Origin: an uncultured Eubacteriales bacterium
GTDB lineage: Bacteria; Bacillota; Clostridia; Oscillospirales; CAG-382
Assembly (NCBI GenBank): GCA_900551295.1
Contig: URVJ01000001.1
Span: 1-64,000, forward strand
Length of the DNA stretch: 64,000 nt
Direction: 5' to 3'
Shown here: positions 50,859 through 59,937 of the stretch, piece by piece
Layout: every line of letters starts with the position of its first letter
How positions within the stretch are numbered: position 1 is the first letter of the stretch
Program-made: the position numbers and the translations under genes
The notes under the pieces: model-generated
What the model was told of the DNA's origin: nothing
The model's input: only the letters and a program-made list of their open reading frames with translations
The model's database searches: none

Positions 50859-52136
50859 ATGACATTTTTAATTTCAGGTGCGAACGTTTACCGTTCACAT
50901 TGCTTTGAAAATCTCGATATTCTGATAAAAGACGGAATAGTTGCCGATATTTCTCCCCGTATTGTTCCCGAGAGCGGAATTGCTGTTTATAATTTTAAAG
51001 GATATAATATTTTTCCCGGTTTTGTTGATGTTCACGTTCATCTTCGAGAGCCGGGTTTTTCTTATAAAGAGGATATAAATACGGGAACGCTTGCCGCGGC
51101 GCACGGCGGCGTGACACATCTGTGCGCTATGCCGAACTTGAATCCGGTGCCGGACAGCCGCGCGCATCTCGATGCGGAACTTGATATAATCAAGGAAAAG
51201 GCAAATGTTGAAGTAAAGCCTTACGGTGCGGTGACAGTCGGCGAAAACGGAACGGAACTTTCGGATATAACAGGCATGAAAGACGATGTATGCGCATTTT
51301 CGGACGACGGAAAAGGAATACAGTCCGATGAGCTTATGAAAACGGCTATGGAAAAAATCCGTGATACAGACAAGATCTTTGCGGCGCACTGCGAGGTAAA
51401 TTCACTGCTTCGCGGCGGCTATATACATGACGGCATTTATGCCAAAACTCATGGTCACAGAGGAATTTGTTCCGAAAGCGAATATAAGATGATAGCGCGC
51501 GATATAGAGCTTGCGAAAAAGACAGGCGTAAAATATCATGTCTGCCACATTTCCGCAAAAGAAAGCGTTGAGCTTATACGAAAAGCAAAAAGTGACGGCG
51601 TAGATATAACTTGCGAGACTGCGCCGCACTATCTTATACTTGACGAAAACGATCTTTGCGAAAATGCAAGATTCAAGATGAATCCGCCGCTGCGCTCAAA
51701 AGAGGACAGACTTTCGCTTATCGAAGGCATAAAGGATGGAACGATTGATATGATAGCAACCGACCATGCTCCGCACTCGGCAGAAGAAAAGTCGCGCGGA
51801 CTTGAAAAGAGCCTTATGGGCGTTGTCGGACTTGAAACGTCGTTTGCGGCTATGTACACGCATATGGTAAAAACAGGAATCATAACACTTGAAAAGCTGA
51901 TTTCGCTCATGCACGATAACCCTATGAAACGTTTCGGACTCGGTACAAATATTGTGGTTGGACAAAAAGCGGATTTCTGCGTATTCAACCTTGAAAAGAG
52001 CTTTAAAGTAAACCCAGACGTTTTTTTCAGCAAGGGCAGGACAACGCCGTTTGACGGAAAGGTACTTTTCGGAGAAAATGTGCTTACAATATATAGCGGC
52101 AAGGCAGTATATAACGGAACGGAGTTTAAAATATGA
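50859..52136 (+). CDS. pyrC: Dihydroorotase
   Basis: 425 residues of the amidohydrolase superfamily (class I). Metal ligands are in FVDVHVHLREPG; further ones are in AHCEVNS and VCHISAKES, and the catalytic Asp is in IATDHAPHS. It cyclises carbamoyl aspartate to dihydroorotate. First gene of pyrCKDFEBI; GGAGGTCGT precedes the ATG. It overlaps pyrK by 4 bp. Confidence 0.96.
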   Translation: MTFLISGANVYRSHCFENLDILIKDGIVADISPRIVPESGIAVYNFKGYNIFPGFVDVHVHLREPGFSYKEDINTGTLAAAHGGVTHLCAMPNLNPVPDSRAHLDAELDIIKEKANVEVKPYGAVTVGENGTELSDITGMKDDVCAFSDDGKGIQSDELMKTAMEKIRDTDKIFAAHCEVNSLLRGGYIHDGIYAKTHGHRGICSESEYKMIARDIELAKKTGVKYHVCHISAKESVELIRKAKSDGVDITCETAPHYLILDENDLCENARFKMNPPLRSKEDRLSLIEGIKDGTIDMIATDHAPHSAEEKSRGLEKSLMGVVGLETSFAAMYTHMVKTGIITLEKLISLMHDNPMKRFGLGTNIVVGQKADFCVFNLEKSFKVNPDVFFSKGRTTPFDGKVLFGENVLTIYSGKAVYNGTEFKI

Positions 52137-52870
52137 AACAGGAAATTCTGAAAATTGCTCAAAACTCGGCTTTAACGAAAGACGTTTATAAAATGGTGCT
52201 TTACGGCGATACGTCGGCAATTACAAGGCCGGGTCAGTTTATAGACGTTAAGCTTCCCGACTTCTATCTGCGCAGACCTATCTCGGTGTGCGATTATGAC
52301 AAGGAAACAGTTACGATAATATACAAAGTCGTCGGTGATGGGACAAAATATATGTCGGGACTTCAAAAAGGTGTGCAGCTTGATGTGCTTTGCGGTCTCG
52401 GCAACGGGTTTGACACTTCGCTTACCGGCGATAATCCCGTGCTGATAGGCGGCGGAGTCGGAACACCTCCGATGTATAATCTCGCCAAAGTTCTGCTCTC
52501 GGAGGGCAAGAATGTTACCGTAATACTTGGTTTTAACGATAAAGGCCAGGTGTTTTATAAAGAAGAATTTGAAAAGCTCGGCGCAGAGGTGCTCGTCACG
52601 ACTGTTGACGGAAGTTTCGGAATACACGGTTTTGTGACCGACGCTCTCAAAACTCTTTCGGGATATACGCACATATGTACCTGCGGCCCCGAACCTATGT
52701 TAAAAGCCGTGTACAATGAAAGTGAGGGCGTCGGCGGACAGTACAGTTTTGAAGAAAGAATGGGCTGCGGATTCGGCGCGTGCATGGGCTGTTCGTGTAA
52801 GACAAAATACGGATATAAGCGTATCTGCAAGGACGGACCGGTACTTTTGCGAGAGGAGATAGTGTGGTAA
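52133..52870 (+). CDS. pyrK: Dihydroorotate dehydrogenase electron transfer subunit
   Basis: 245 residues of the ferredoxin-reductase family. An FAD-binding beta barrel (LRRPISVCDYD), an NAD-binding Gly loop (IGGGVGTPPMYNLAK) and a C-terminal 2Fe-2S cluster motif (ERMGCGFGACMGCSCKT). It passes electrons from PyrD to NAD+. ATGA overlap with pyrC and 1-bp gap to pyrD fit a tightly coupled complex. Confidence 0.95.
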   Translation: MKQEILKIAQNSALTKDVYKMVLYGDTSAITRPGQFIDVKLPDFYLRRPISVCDYDKETVTIIYKVVGDGTKYMSGLQKGVQLDVLCGLGNGFDTSLTGDNPVLIGGGVGTPPMYNLAKVLLSEGKNVTVILGFNDKGQVFYKEEFEKLGAEVLVTTVDGSFGIHGFVTDALKTLSGYTHICTCGPEPMLKAVYNESEGVGGQYSFEERMGCGFGACMGCSCKTKYGYKRICKDGPVLLREEIVW

Positions 52871-52871
52871 T

Positions 52872-53783
52872 ATGACTGATACAAGAGTAAATCTTTCGGG
52901 ACTTGAGCTTGACAACCCGATAATTCCTGCGAGCGGCACATTCGGCTACGGATATGAATTTGCAGAGCTTTATGATATTAATATTCTCGGTTCGTTCAGC
53001 TTTAAAGGCACGACGGTAGAACCGCGTTTCGGAAATCCGACTCCGAGAATTGCAGAATGCACGTCGGGGCTTATCAACTCGGTCGGTTTTCAGAATCCCG
53101 GAGTCGAAAAGGTTATAAATGAGGAATTGCCGAAACTCAAAAAGTGCTTTGACAAAAAGGTAATTGCAAATGTTTACGGATTTTCTCCCGAGGAATTTGC
53201 CGAATGCTGCAAGCGCCTTGATACGCAGGAACAGGTCGGAATTCTCGAAGTCAACATAAGCTGTCCCAATCTTCACAAGGGCGGCGCGAATTACGGAACA
53301 GACGCCGACAGCGCATATCAGATAACAAAGCTGATAAAACAGAGTACAACAAAACCTGTCTATGTAAAGCTTACTCCGAACGTTACGGATATTGTCAGTA
53401 TTGCAAAGGCCTGCGAAGAGGCAGGCGCGGACGGTCTGTCGCTGATAAACACGCTTTTCGGAATGAGAATAGACGTTGCGAAAAGAAAGCCGATTATTGC
53501 AAATAAGATGGGCGGTTTTTCAGGTCCTGCAATTTTTCCGGTAGCGCTCAGAATGGTATATCAGGTGTATGAAGCCGTAAAAATTCCGATTATTGGTATC
53601 GGCGGCATATCAAGCGCAAAGGACGTAATAGAAATGATTCTTGCAGGCGCGTCGGCAGTCGAAATCGGCAGTGCGAACCTTGTCGATCCGTATGCGTGCA
53701 AGAGAATTGTCGAAGATTTGCCTAAGGAAATGGAAAAATACAATATAAAATCATTAAAAAGCATAATAGGAGGAGCGCATTAA
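52872..53783 (+). CDS. pyrD: Dihydroorotate dehydrogenase, catalytic subunit (class 1B)
   Basis: 303-residue FMN-dependent TIM-barrel enzyme that oxidises dihydroorotate to orotate. It has NPIIPASGTFGYG, SFKGTTVEPRFGNPTPR, the active-site loop NISCPNLHKGG with its Cys, and IIGIGGISSAKDV. The active-site Cys and the adjacent pyrK show the NAD-linked 1B type, suited to anaerobes. Its stop overlaps the pyrF start by one base. Confidence 0.95.
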   Translation: MTDTRVNLSGLELDNPIIPASGTFGYGYEFAELYDINILGSFSFKGTTVEPRFGNPTPRIAECTSGLINSVGFQNPGVEKVINEELPKLKKCFDKKVIANVYGFSPEEFAECCKRLDTQEQVGILEVNISCPNLHKGGANYGTDADSAYQITKLIKQSTTKPVYVKLTPNVTDIVSIAKACEEAGADGLSLINTLFGMRIDVAKRKPIIANKMGGFSGPAIFPVALRMVYQVYEAVKIPIIGIGGISSAKDVIEMILAGASAVEIGSANLVDPYACKRIVEDLPKEMEKYNIKSLKSIIGGAH

Positions 53784-54481
53784 TGGGAAAAGACGTAATT
53801 ATCGCATGTGATTTCAGTTCAAAAGAGGAACTTTTCGATTTTCTCGACAAGTTCACCGACTGCAAGCCGTTTTTAAAGGTCGGTATGGAGCTTTACTATG
53901 CCGAAGGCCCGGAAATCGTAAAGGAAATCAAAAAACGCGGACACAGAATTTTTCTCGATTTGAAACTGCATGACATTCCGACAACCGTCAAAAAGTCGAT
54001 GAACGTACTTTCAAGACTTGACGTAGATATGTGCAATCTTCATGCTGCCGGAACGTCCGAGATGATGAAAGCGGCTCTCGAAGGACTTACACGACCCGAC
54101 GGCACGCGTCCTCTGCTTATTGCCGTTACTCAGCTTACGTCTACGAATCAGGAACGCATGGAGTCGGATCTTCTCATAAAAGAACCTATCGACAAGGTTG
54201 TAATGCATTATGCGCTTTGTGCGAAAAATTCGGGACTTGACGGAGTTGTTTGCTCGCCGCTTGAGGCAGGAAAGGTTAAAGAAATCTGCGGAAAAGATTT
54301 TCTTACTGTAACGCCCGGCGTTCGTTTTGCGGACGGTGACGTCGGAGATCAGGCGCGCGTTACCACGCCCGAAAAGGCAAAGCAGCTCGGTTCGGATTAT
54401 ATCGTCGTGGGCAGACCTATAACAAAGGCTGAAGATCCCGTCGCGGCATACAAGCGCTGCATGAGTGAATTTGTGGGTTAA
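53783..54481 (+). CDS. pyrF: Orotidine 5'-phosphate decarboxylase
   Basis: 232 residues of the short, group 1 type. Signatures are IIACDFSSKEELFDFLDKF, the active-site FLDLKLHDIPTTVKKS, and TPGVRFADGDVGDQARV. It converts OMP to UMP. AGGAGG in the pyrD end serves as ribosome binding site. Confidence 0.95.
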   Translation: MGKDVIIACDFSSKEELFDFLDKFTDCKPFLKVGMELYYAEGPEIVKEIKKRGHRIFLDLKLHDIPTTVKKSMNVLSRLDVDMCNLHAAGTSEMMKAALEGLTRPDGTRPLLIAVTQLTSTNQERMESDLLIKEPIDKVVMHYALCAKNSGLDGVVCSPLEAGKVKEICGKDFLTVTPGVRFADGDVGDQARVTTPEKAKQLGSDYIVVGRPITKAEDPVAAYKRCMSEFVG

Positions 54482-54511
54482 ATTATTTAAATTTTGAAAG
54501 GAAAATATATT

Positions 54512-55159
54512 ATGAGTATTCAGATCGACGCTGCAAAAGCACTTCTTGAAATCGGCGCGGTATTTTTCCGTCCGTCCGAACCGTTTACATGGGCAAGCGG
54601 CATAAAAAGTCCTATTTACTGCGATAACAGACTTATACTGACCGCGCCCAAACAGAGAGTCATAATCGAAAAAGCAATAGCCGATACCGTAAAGACAGAA
54701 TATCCCGACTGCGAAGTTCTTATGGGAACAAGCACGGCAGGCATAGCTCATGCCGCAATCGCAGCGTCCATACTCGATATGCCTATGGGATATGTCCGTT
54801 CTTCTTCCAAGGACCACGGCAGACAGAACAGAATAGAAGGAAAGCTTGAAAAAGGACAGAAAGTTGTCGTAATCGAAGATCTTATATCGACCGGAGGCAG
54901 CGTTATAGACGTTGTCGAGGCTCTGAGAGAGGCAGGAGCCGAGGTTTTGGGAATTGTCAGCATATTCACCTACGGCATGAAAAAAGGAATCGAAAAACTT
55001 GCCGCGGCAGATGTAAAAAACGTAAGCCTTACGAATCTCGACGTAATTGCAAAGGTTGCCGCAGAAACGGGATACATTGCCGAAAGCGACATTGAAAAGG
55101 TTCTCAAGTTCCGCGACAATCCGTCGGACGAAAGCTGGATAGGGAAAGCAAGAGGTTAA
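54512..55159 (+). CDS. pyrE: Orotate phosphoribosyltransferase
   Basis: 215 residues. EPFTWASGIKSPIYCDNR near the N terminus and the PRPP loop VVVIEDLISTGGSV (about 118-131) identify it; SSSKDHGRQNRIEG is the mobile loop. It joins orotate to PRPP, giving OMP. Start ATG 54512 follows AAAGGAAA; an upstream TTG in frame is weaker. 2-bp gap to pyrB. Confidence 0.95.
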   Translation: MSIQIDAAKALLEIGAVFFRPSEPFTWASGIKSPIYCDNRLILTAPKQRVIIEKAIADTVKTEYPDCEVLMGTSTAGIAHAAIAASILDMPMGYVRSSSKDHGRQNRIEGKLEKGQKVVVIEDLISTGGSVIDVVEALREAGAEVLGIVSIFTYGMKKGIEKLAAADVKNVSLTNLDVIAKVAAETGYIAESDIEKVLKFRDNPSDESWIGKARG

Positions 55160-55161
55160 GA

Positions 55162-56076
55162 ATGAGAAGTCTTATAGATATTCTTGATTTGTCGGTTGAA
55201 GAAATTGAAGAACTCATTGATAAAGCAAATGATATAATTGCAAATCCTGCCAAATACAGTGAAAAGTGCAAAGGCAAAAAGCTCGCCACGCTGTTTTTTG
55301 AACCGTCTACGCGTACAAGACTGAGTTTTGAGGCGGCAATGTACGAGCTCGGCGGAAACGTGCTTGGTTTTTCCGAGGCGCAAAGCTCGTCAAGCTCCAA
55401 AGGTGAGAGCGTTGCGGATACCGTAAAAGTGGTTAGCTGCTACGCGGATATTATCGCAATGCGGCACCCGAAAGAGGGAGCGCCGCTTGTAGCAGCACTC
55501 AATGCAGGCGTGCCTGTCATCAATGCCGGCGACGGCGGACACAATCACCCGACGCAGACGCTTGCCGATCTGCTTACGATAAAGCGTGAAAAGGGAAGCC
55601 TCGATAACTTTACAATAGGTTTCTGCGGTGACCTGAAGTTCGGCAGAACCGTTCATTCGCTTATAAACGCCCTTTCAAAGCATACAGGTGTAAGGGTTAT
55701 TCTCATTTCACCCAACGAACTTAAACTTCCGGACTACGTAAAATCCTCGGTTTCGTCAAGCGATGGTATAACTCTTACCGAGACCGACAGACTTGATGAC
55801 GTTCTTCCGGAACTCGACGTGCTTTATATGACGCGCGTTCAGAAAGAAAGATTTTTCAACGAAGCCGACTATATACGCTTGAAGGACAGCTATATCCTCA
55901 CGCCGGAAAAACTCACGGGCGCAAAAAAAGACCTCGCGATACTCCATCCGCTTCCGCGTGTAAATGAAATATCCGTGGCTGTCGATAACGATCAGAGAGC
56001 CTGCTATTTCAAACAGGTACTCAACGGCAAATTTATACGTATGGCTCTTATACTCAAACTTCTGGAGGTGGATTAA
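55162..56076 (+). CDS. pyrB: Aspartate carbamoyltransferase, catalytic subunit
   Basis: 304 residues. Carbamoyl phosphate site FFEPSTRTRLSFEAAM, then SSSSKGESVADTV, GDGGHNHPTQTLADL and HPLPRVNEI. It makes carbamoyl aspartate, the first committed pyrimidine intermediate. The regulatory chain gene follows without a gap, so this is the c6r6-type enzyme. Confidence 0.96.
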   Translation: MRSLIDILDLSVEEIEELIDKANDIIANPAKYSEKCKGKKLATLFFEPSTRTRLSFEAAMYELGGNVLGFSEAQSSSSSKGESVADTVKVVSCYADIIAMRHPKEGAPLVAALNAGVPVINAGDGGHNHPTQTLADLLTIKREKGSLDNFTIGFCGDLKFGRTVHSLINALSKHTGVRVILISPNELKLPDYVKSSVSSSDGITLTETDRLDDVLPELDVLYMTRVQKERFFNEADYIRLKDSYILTPEKLTGAKKDLAILHPLPRVNEISVAVDNDQRACYFKQVLNGKFIRMALILKLLEVD

Positions 56077-56493
56077 ATGGAAGTAACACCGCTTGTAAAC
56101 GGCATTGTGCTGGATCATATAAAAGCAGGACTCGGCATTGAGCTTTATAACATCTTAAAACTCGGAGAGCTTACCTGTCAGGTAGCGCTTATTCTTAACG
56201 CCGACAGCAAAAAGCTCGGCAAAAAGGATATAATAAAGATTGGTGAAGTAATCGACCTTGACTTTACGGTTCTCGGGTATATCGATCCCGGTATAACCGT
56301 AAATGTTATACGCGACGGAAAAGTTGTTAAGCGCGAAAAACTTGAACTACCCGAAAAGGTATTTGACGTAATTCGCTGTAAAAATCCGCGCTGCATAACC
56401 TCATGCGAGCAGGAAATAAGACACATCTTTAAGCTTACGGACAGAAATGCACGCGTTTACAGATGTATCTACTGCGAATCAAAGGCAAAATGA
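56077..56493 (+). CDS. pyrI: Aspartate carbamoyltransferase, regulatory subunit
   Basis: 138 residues. An N-terminal nucleotide-binding domain (GIVLDHIKAGLGIELYNIL) and a C-terminal zinc domain with four Cys (CKNPRCITS and CIYCESKAK). It binds nucleotide effectors and gives end-product control of PyrB. This may be the main control on the pathway, since no PyrR leader is seen. It ends 4 bp from a convergent AraC gene with no visible terminator. Confidence 0.95.
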   Translation: MEVTPLVNGIVLDHIKAGLGIELYNILKLGELTCQVALILNADSKKLGKKDIIKIGEVIDLDFTVLGYIDPGITVNVIRDGKVVKREKLELPEKVFDVIRCKNPRCITSCEQEIRHIFKLTDRNARVYRCIYCESKAK

Positions 56494-56497
56494 ATTT

Positions 56498-57334
56498 TTA
56501 ACCTCTGCGGAACTCTCCGGGACGTTTTCCGGTGAATTTCTTAAAGGCGTTTGCAAAATGCGAGCTGTCGGCAAAACCCGTCTCTGATGCGATAAGTGTC
56601 AGTGTACTGTCGGTTTCCGACAGCATTTTTATTGCGTTTGTAATCCGGCAGAACAGGACGTATTTATGCAGCGACATTCCCGTATAGTCGCGCACTATTC
56701 TGTTTATGTGTACCGGGTGATAGCCGAAATGTTTTGCAAGAGCCGAATTTGAAACATCTCTTTGACAGTTCGACTGAATGTACTGTATTATTTTTTCTGC
56801 CGAGGTCTTGTTTTTTGCAGCAGGAATTGCCTTATGCCGTATTAAAAGTGAGAGCGCCTGTTTCATAAGTCCCGAACATACCTGTTCGTAAAAAATTCTG
56901 TGCGAAGAATATTCGGCGCTTATTTGCATTAGCAGTTCGAGTATGTCGGAACAGTTTTTTGCATATATACACCCGTCAAAATCACGGCAATCGTCGAAAA
57001 TCGTGTTGTCAAGTATCGGTTTTGAGAAAAAAACATCAGCTTTTTCAGGACCGACAGGGAAAGATACACTGCTGTTTTTCTGGAAAAAGTCGAAATTGCA
57101 GCCGTAAAGCTCAAGGTCTTCCGAACACTCGGTGTAGCCGTATTCGATCTCAGATCTCCAGAACAGAACGTCTCCCGAGAGCATATTGTACTTCTCTTTT
57201 CCGACAGTGATCGTGCAGCTGCCCTTTGAACAGGCAAAAAGCCGCATATCGTATGCAATCACCGAGGTTATTGTATCATACCTTGACAGACTGCGCGCAT
57301 AACGCACATAGGGCGCACATTCGCAAAAGTTCAT
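56498..57334 (-). CDS. AraC family transcriptional regulator
   Basis: 278 residues. An N-terminal cupin-like sensor (about 20-120, with SGDVLFWRSEIEYGY) and a C-terminal AraC DNA-binding domain (about 180-278: VSNSALAKHFGYHPVHINRIVRDYTGMS, then LIASETGFADSSHFANAFKKFTGKRPGEFRR). Start ATG 57334 has GGTGA five bases ahead; ATG 57346 is four codons longer. It is divergent from the enzyme at 57454, its probable target. Confidence 0.9.
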   Translation of the reverse strand: MNFCECAPYVRYARSLSRYDTITSVIAYDMRLFACSKGSCTITVGKEKYNMLSGDVLFWRSEIEYGYTECSEDLELYGCNFDFFQKNSSVSFPVGPEKADVFFSKPILDNTIFDDCRDFDGCIYAKNCSDILELLMQISAEYSSHRIFYEQVCSGLMKQALSLLIRHKAIPAAKNKTSAEKIIQYIQSNCQRDVSNSALAKHFGYHPVHINRIVRDYTGMSLHKYVLFCRITNAIKMLSETDSTLTLIASETGFADSSHFANAFKKFTGKRPGEFRRG

Positions 57335-57381
57335 TTGTATCACCATGTTTACTTTTTACAATATAAAGTTTTGTTCTTGCC

Positions 57382-57410
57382 TATACAATAACATATTTGT
57401 ATGATATAAT
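57382..57410 (+). promoter_or_regulatory. Promoter of the GH42-like enzyme gene
   Basis: TATACA (57382-57387), 17 bp, TATAAT (57405-57410). The weak -35 fits activator control. No 21-bp repeat series like that at 15.4 kb is visible. Confidence 0.55.
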
Positions 57411-57453
57411 CAAGATAAATAATATTTATTTTATGCAAAGTGAGGTAAGTGCC

Positions 57454-59886
57454 GTGAAGAATATGATACTTGAATGCAGCTTAAAACCATTTAACGACGA
57501 AAAGACCGTAAACGACGTGTGCAGGTCGCTACTCGAGCAATGGAAACCGCTGATCAAGGACGCTGAAACCATTTCTGTCATGCTGTGGACTGCCGACGGC
57601 AGCGAAATACTCGACTATACGGGCGATATGGAAAAAAGCTTTGAATGGTGTAAGTATATAGGTTCAGCAAACCCCGGAAAAGTTCCGTGGGACAGGGAAG
57701 AAATGCACATGGCGTCAAAAAACGCACTGTACTGTGAAAATCCGCGGGATTTTACGTACAGAGGACTTAAAGATCTTATAAAGGCTGTTAAGGACGAAGG
57801 AGTCGCAATGTTTCCCGGCAAAAAAATACTTGTCGGCGAAACCTTCGACATAGGGCCCGAATTTGCGGTTTCGGAGTTTAAATATAAGCGCCACAGAGAA
57901 ATATGCAAAGGTGATTTCAATGTCGGCGGAGATAAGATGTTCATTGATTCGGGCGCGGTGCTGGACGGCGACAATTACCCGTACGCCGCGTATCCTGACG
58001 GTATACCGGACGGATTGGATTTCGGCGTATTTCTCGGTGCTCAGTCGCAGATTTTCTTAAAAGACATGGGTTTTGACTTTATATGGCTTTCAAACGGAGT
58101 CGGATTTTCCGCAACGCCGTGGTCGTCAACGGGAGATGTATTTGACGGAAAGCAGTTTTATCCCGAAAAGCTCGGAGAAATAAGAGATACTGTCAGACGT
58201 TTCTGGAAAAGTTTCAGAAGCAAGTGCGATTATCCCGTAATGGTCAGAGGCACAAATTACGGTGCAGGTATAGACTATGCCTGTGACGGCGTGCCGCTTT
58301 ACGAGCTTTATCATTCGGGTTTTGATTTTCTGCCTGCTCCCAATTCGCCGTGGGCGGCACTCGACTACGATTTCGGACTAGAGCTTATGGGGCATATGTC
58401 AAGAATTGCCGATGTTCCGGATAAGTCTTATCTTTTCAGATTTTACATTCATGATCCCTGGTGGCCCAACTCCCCTTGGAATGTGAGATACGAACGCTGT
58501 CCGCACGATATATATATGCCTATGGCGTGTGCGAGAATTGATGAAAATGGTGTCTGCACGCCGCCGGATCATTTCAGCATACTTTCTATTGACAATGTAC
58601 ACGGAGAGTCCCCCGAAAGCTGTACTTATGAGCCTCTTCCGCACTTGAAGCGCGCGTTTGAGCACGCACCCGACGCACCGTCACCGATCGTTTGGGTCTA
58701 TCCCGTAAGAGAATATACAACGTCGCACTCAAAGGACGAGCTTTGCGAAATGTACGCCGGGGATTGGTTTGTAAGAGACGCGATAAACAACGGTTTTCCC
58801 GTTTCGGGCGTTGTAACGACGGATAATTTCTTAAAGCATAACACCGATATTTACGCTGAAAGCGTGCTTTTGTGCCCCGTGCCGAAAGCTGACGGCGAAT
58901 TTGAAAAACATATTGTAAAATATGCGCTTGACGGAGGAAAAGTCTTGTTCTACGGTTCCGTGAAAAACGCCGGAAACCGATTCAAGAAGCTTGTAAATGT
59001 TACAACTTCCGAAAAAGGCGTATCGGGTATGCTTGAAACTGATTTTCGTGATTTTGATATATTTGCCGACGGAAAGTATCCCGATAAGTTAAGATATGAA
59101 CCCGAACTCAACGGCGGAGAACTTACGGAAATACTGCTCGATAAAAATTCCGACGTAAAGCAGGTATACGGCGCAGACGGTCATTGCCTTGCAACACTCG
59201 GAAACAATTTCGCATGGACAAGAGCGGCATTGTGCGATACATATACCGGCGATAAGCTTTTAGCACCGTATAAGGAAAGCCAAACCGCGCTGAGCGCCGT
59301 AATTGCTAGAAAACTTCTCGGAAAACTCGGAACTCTCATTGACTTTGCAAAACTTTCGGCAGATTTCAAATCGCCCGTTATCATGATGCACAGACACGAT
59401 AATGCGCTGTATTTTTCAAACTACTGTTCAAGCATGAATGTTGACGTATTTCTGTCGCTGCCGGACGGCGCGCCGATACTTACGACAAGCGAAGCAGTGT
59501 TGGAAAGCGGTAAGGCAAAGTACCGTTTCGGACGTGCCGAATCAAAGGAGTGCCGCGTATTCGTAAAACAGAATTCGGGTGTCGTATGCTGCAACATTCA
59601 CCACAGTGACAATGTAAATCTTTACGGCCATCTTACGGTAACGGGGCTTGAAAACGCAACGCTTACATACTATGCGCCGGAATATTGTAAGGATCACGTA
59701 TATTTTGCCGGCAATGCCGCACCGTTTGAATACTACGGACGCACAAAAGTAAACTTTACGCGTGACGGTTATAAGTATACCGTTCATGATTTTACGGGTA
59801 CGCTTGAAATATTCACACCCGACAAACGTGCAGACAAAAAGACGCTTGAGTTTTTCGATTCGCGCGACTGGATGTATAAACAATAA
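57454..59886 (+). CDS. Putative glycoside hydrolase (GH42-like layout), unassigned
   Basis: 810 residues, no signal peptide. A long N-terminal part looks like a TIM barrel (MILECSLKPFNDE, FPGKKILVGETFDIGPEF, MGFDFIWLSNGVGFSATPWSS, HDPWWPNSPWNVRYERCPHDIYM). A Rossmann-like segment at about 450-530 (DAINNGFPVSGVVTTDNFLKH, then VKYALDGGKVLFYGS) recalls the GATase-like trimerisation domain of GH42 beta-galactosidases. A beta-rich C terminus follows. Start GTG 57454 is seven bases after GAGGT; the frame is open upstream. I cannot assign a family. AraC genes on both sides suggest a sugar-catabolic role. Confidence 0.65.
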   Translation: MKNMILECSLKPFNDEKTVNDVCRSLLEQWKPLIKDAETISVMLWTADGSEILDYTGDMEKSFEWCKYIGSANPGKVPWDREEMHMASKNALYCENPRDFTYRGLKDLIKAVKDEGVAMFPGKKILVGETFDIGPEFAVSEFKYKRHREICKGDFNVGGDKMFIDSGAVLDGDNYPYAAYPDGIPDGLDFGVFLGAQSQIFLKDMGFDFIWLSNGVGFSATPWSSTGDVFDGKQFYPEKLGEIRDTVRRFWKSFRSKCDYPVMVRGTNYGAGIDYACDGVPLYELYHSGFDFLPAPNSPWAALDYDFGLELMGHMSRIADVPDKSYLFRFYIHDPWWPNSPWNVRYERCPHDIYMPMACARIDENGVCTPPDHFSILSIDNVHGESPESCTYEPLPHLKRAFEHAPDAPSPIVWVYPVREYTTSHSKDELCEMYAGDWFVRDAINNGFPVSGVVTTDNFLKHNTDIYAESVLLCPVPKADGEFEKHIVKYALDGGKVLFYGSVKNAGNRFKKLVNVTTSEKGVSGMLETDFRDFDIFADGKYPDKLRYEPELNGGELTEILLDKNSDVKQVYGADGHCLATLGNNFAWTRAALCDTYTGDKLLAPYKESQTALSAVIARKLLGKLGTLIDFAKLSADFKSPVIMMHRHDNALYFSNYCSSMNVDVFLSLPDGAPILTTSEAVLESGKAKYRFGRAESKECRVFVKQNSGVVCCNIHHSDNVNLYGHLTVTGLENATLTYYAPEYCKDHVYFAGNAAPFEYYGRTKVNFTRDGYKYTVHDFTGTLEIFTPDKRADKKTLEFFDSRDWMYKQ

Positions 59887-59891
59887 ACTTA

Positions 59892-59920
59892 TTGCAAGTT
59901 TTTATATCATGTGTTATAAT
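59892..59920 (+). promoter_or_regulatory. Promoter of the third AraC gene
   Basis: TTGCAA (59892-59897), 17 bp, TATAAT (59915-59920). Transcription would begin near 59927, giving a leader of only about 10 bases. Confidence 0.7.
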
Positions 59921-59937
59921 CTTTTACGGTGATACAT

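Noticed and set aside
57330..57410. AraC repeat series upstream of the GH42-like gene
   Set aside because: Similar words (ATTTGTAT, TACAATA) recur, but spacings of 62 and 27 bp do not match a regular 21-bp series.
57454..59886. Assignment of the large enzyme to GH112 (galacto-N-biose phosphorylase) or GH42 proper
   Set aside because: Neither family's N-terminal signatures are present; only a GH42-like domain layout can be argued.
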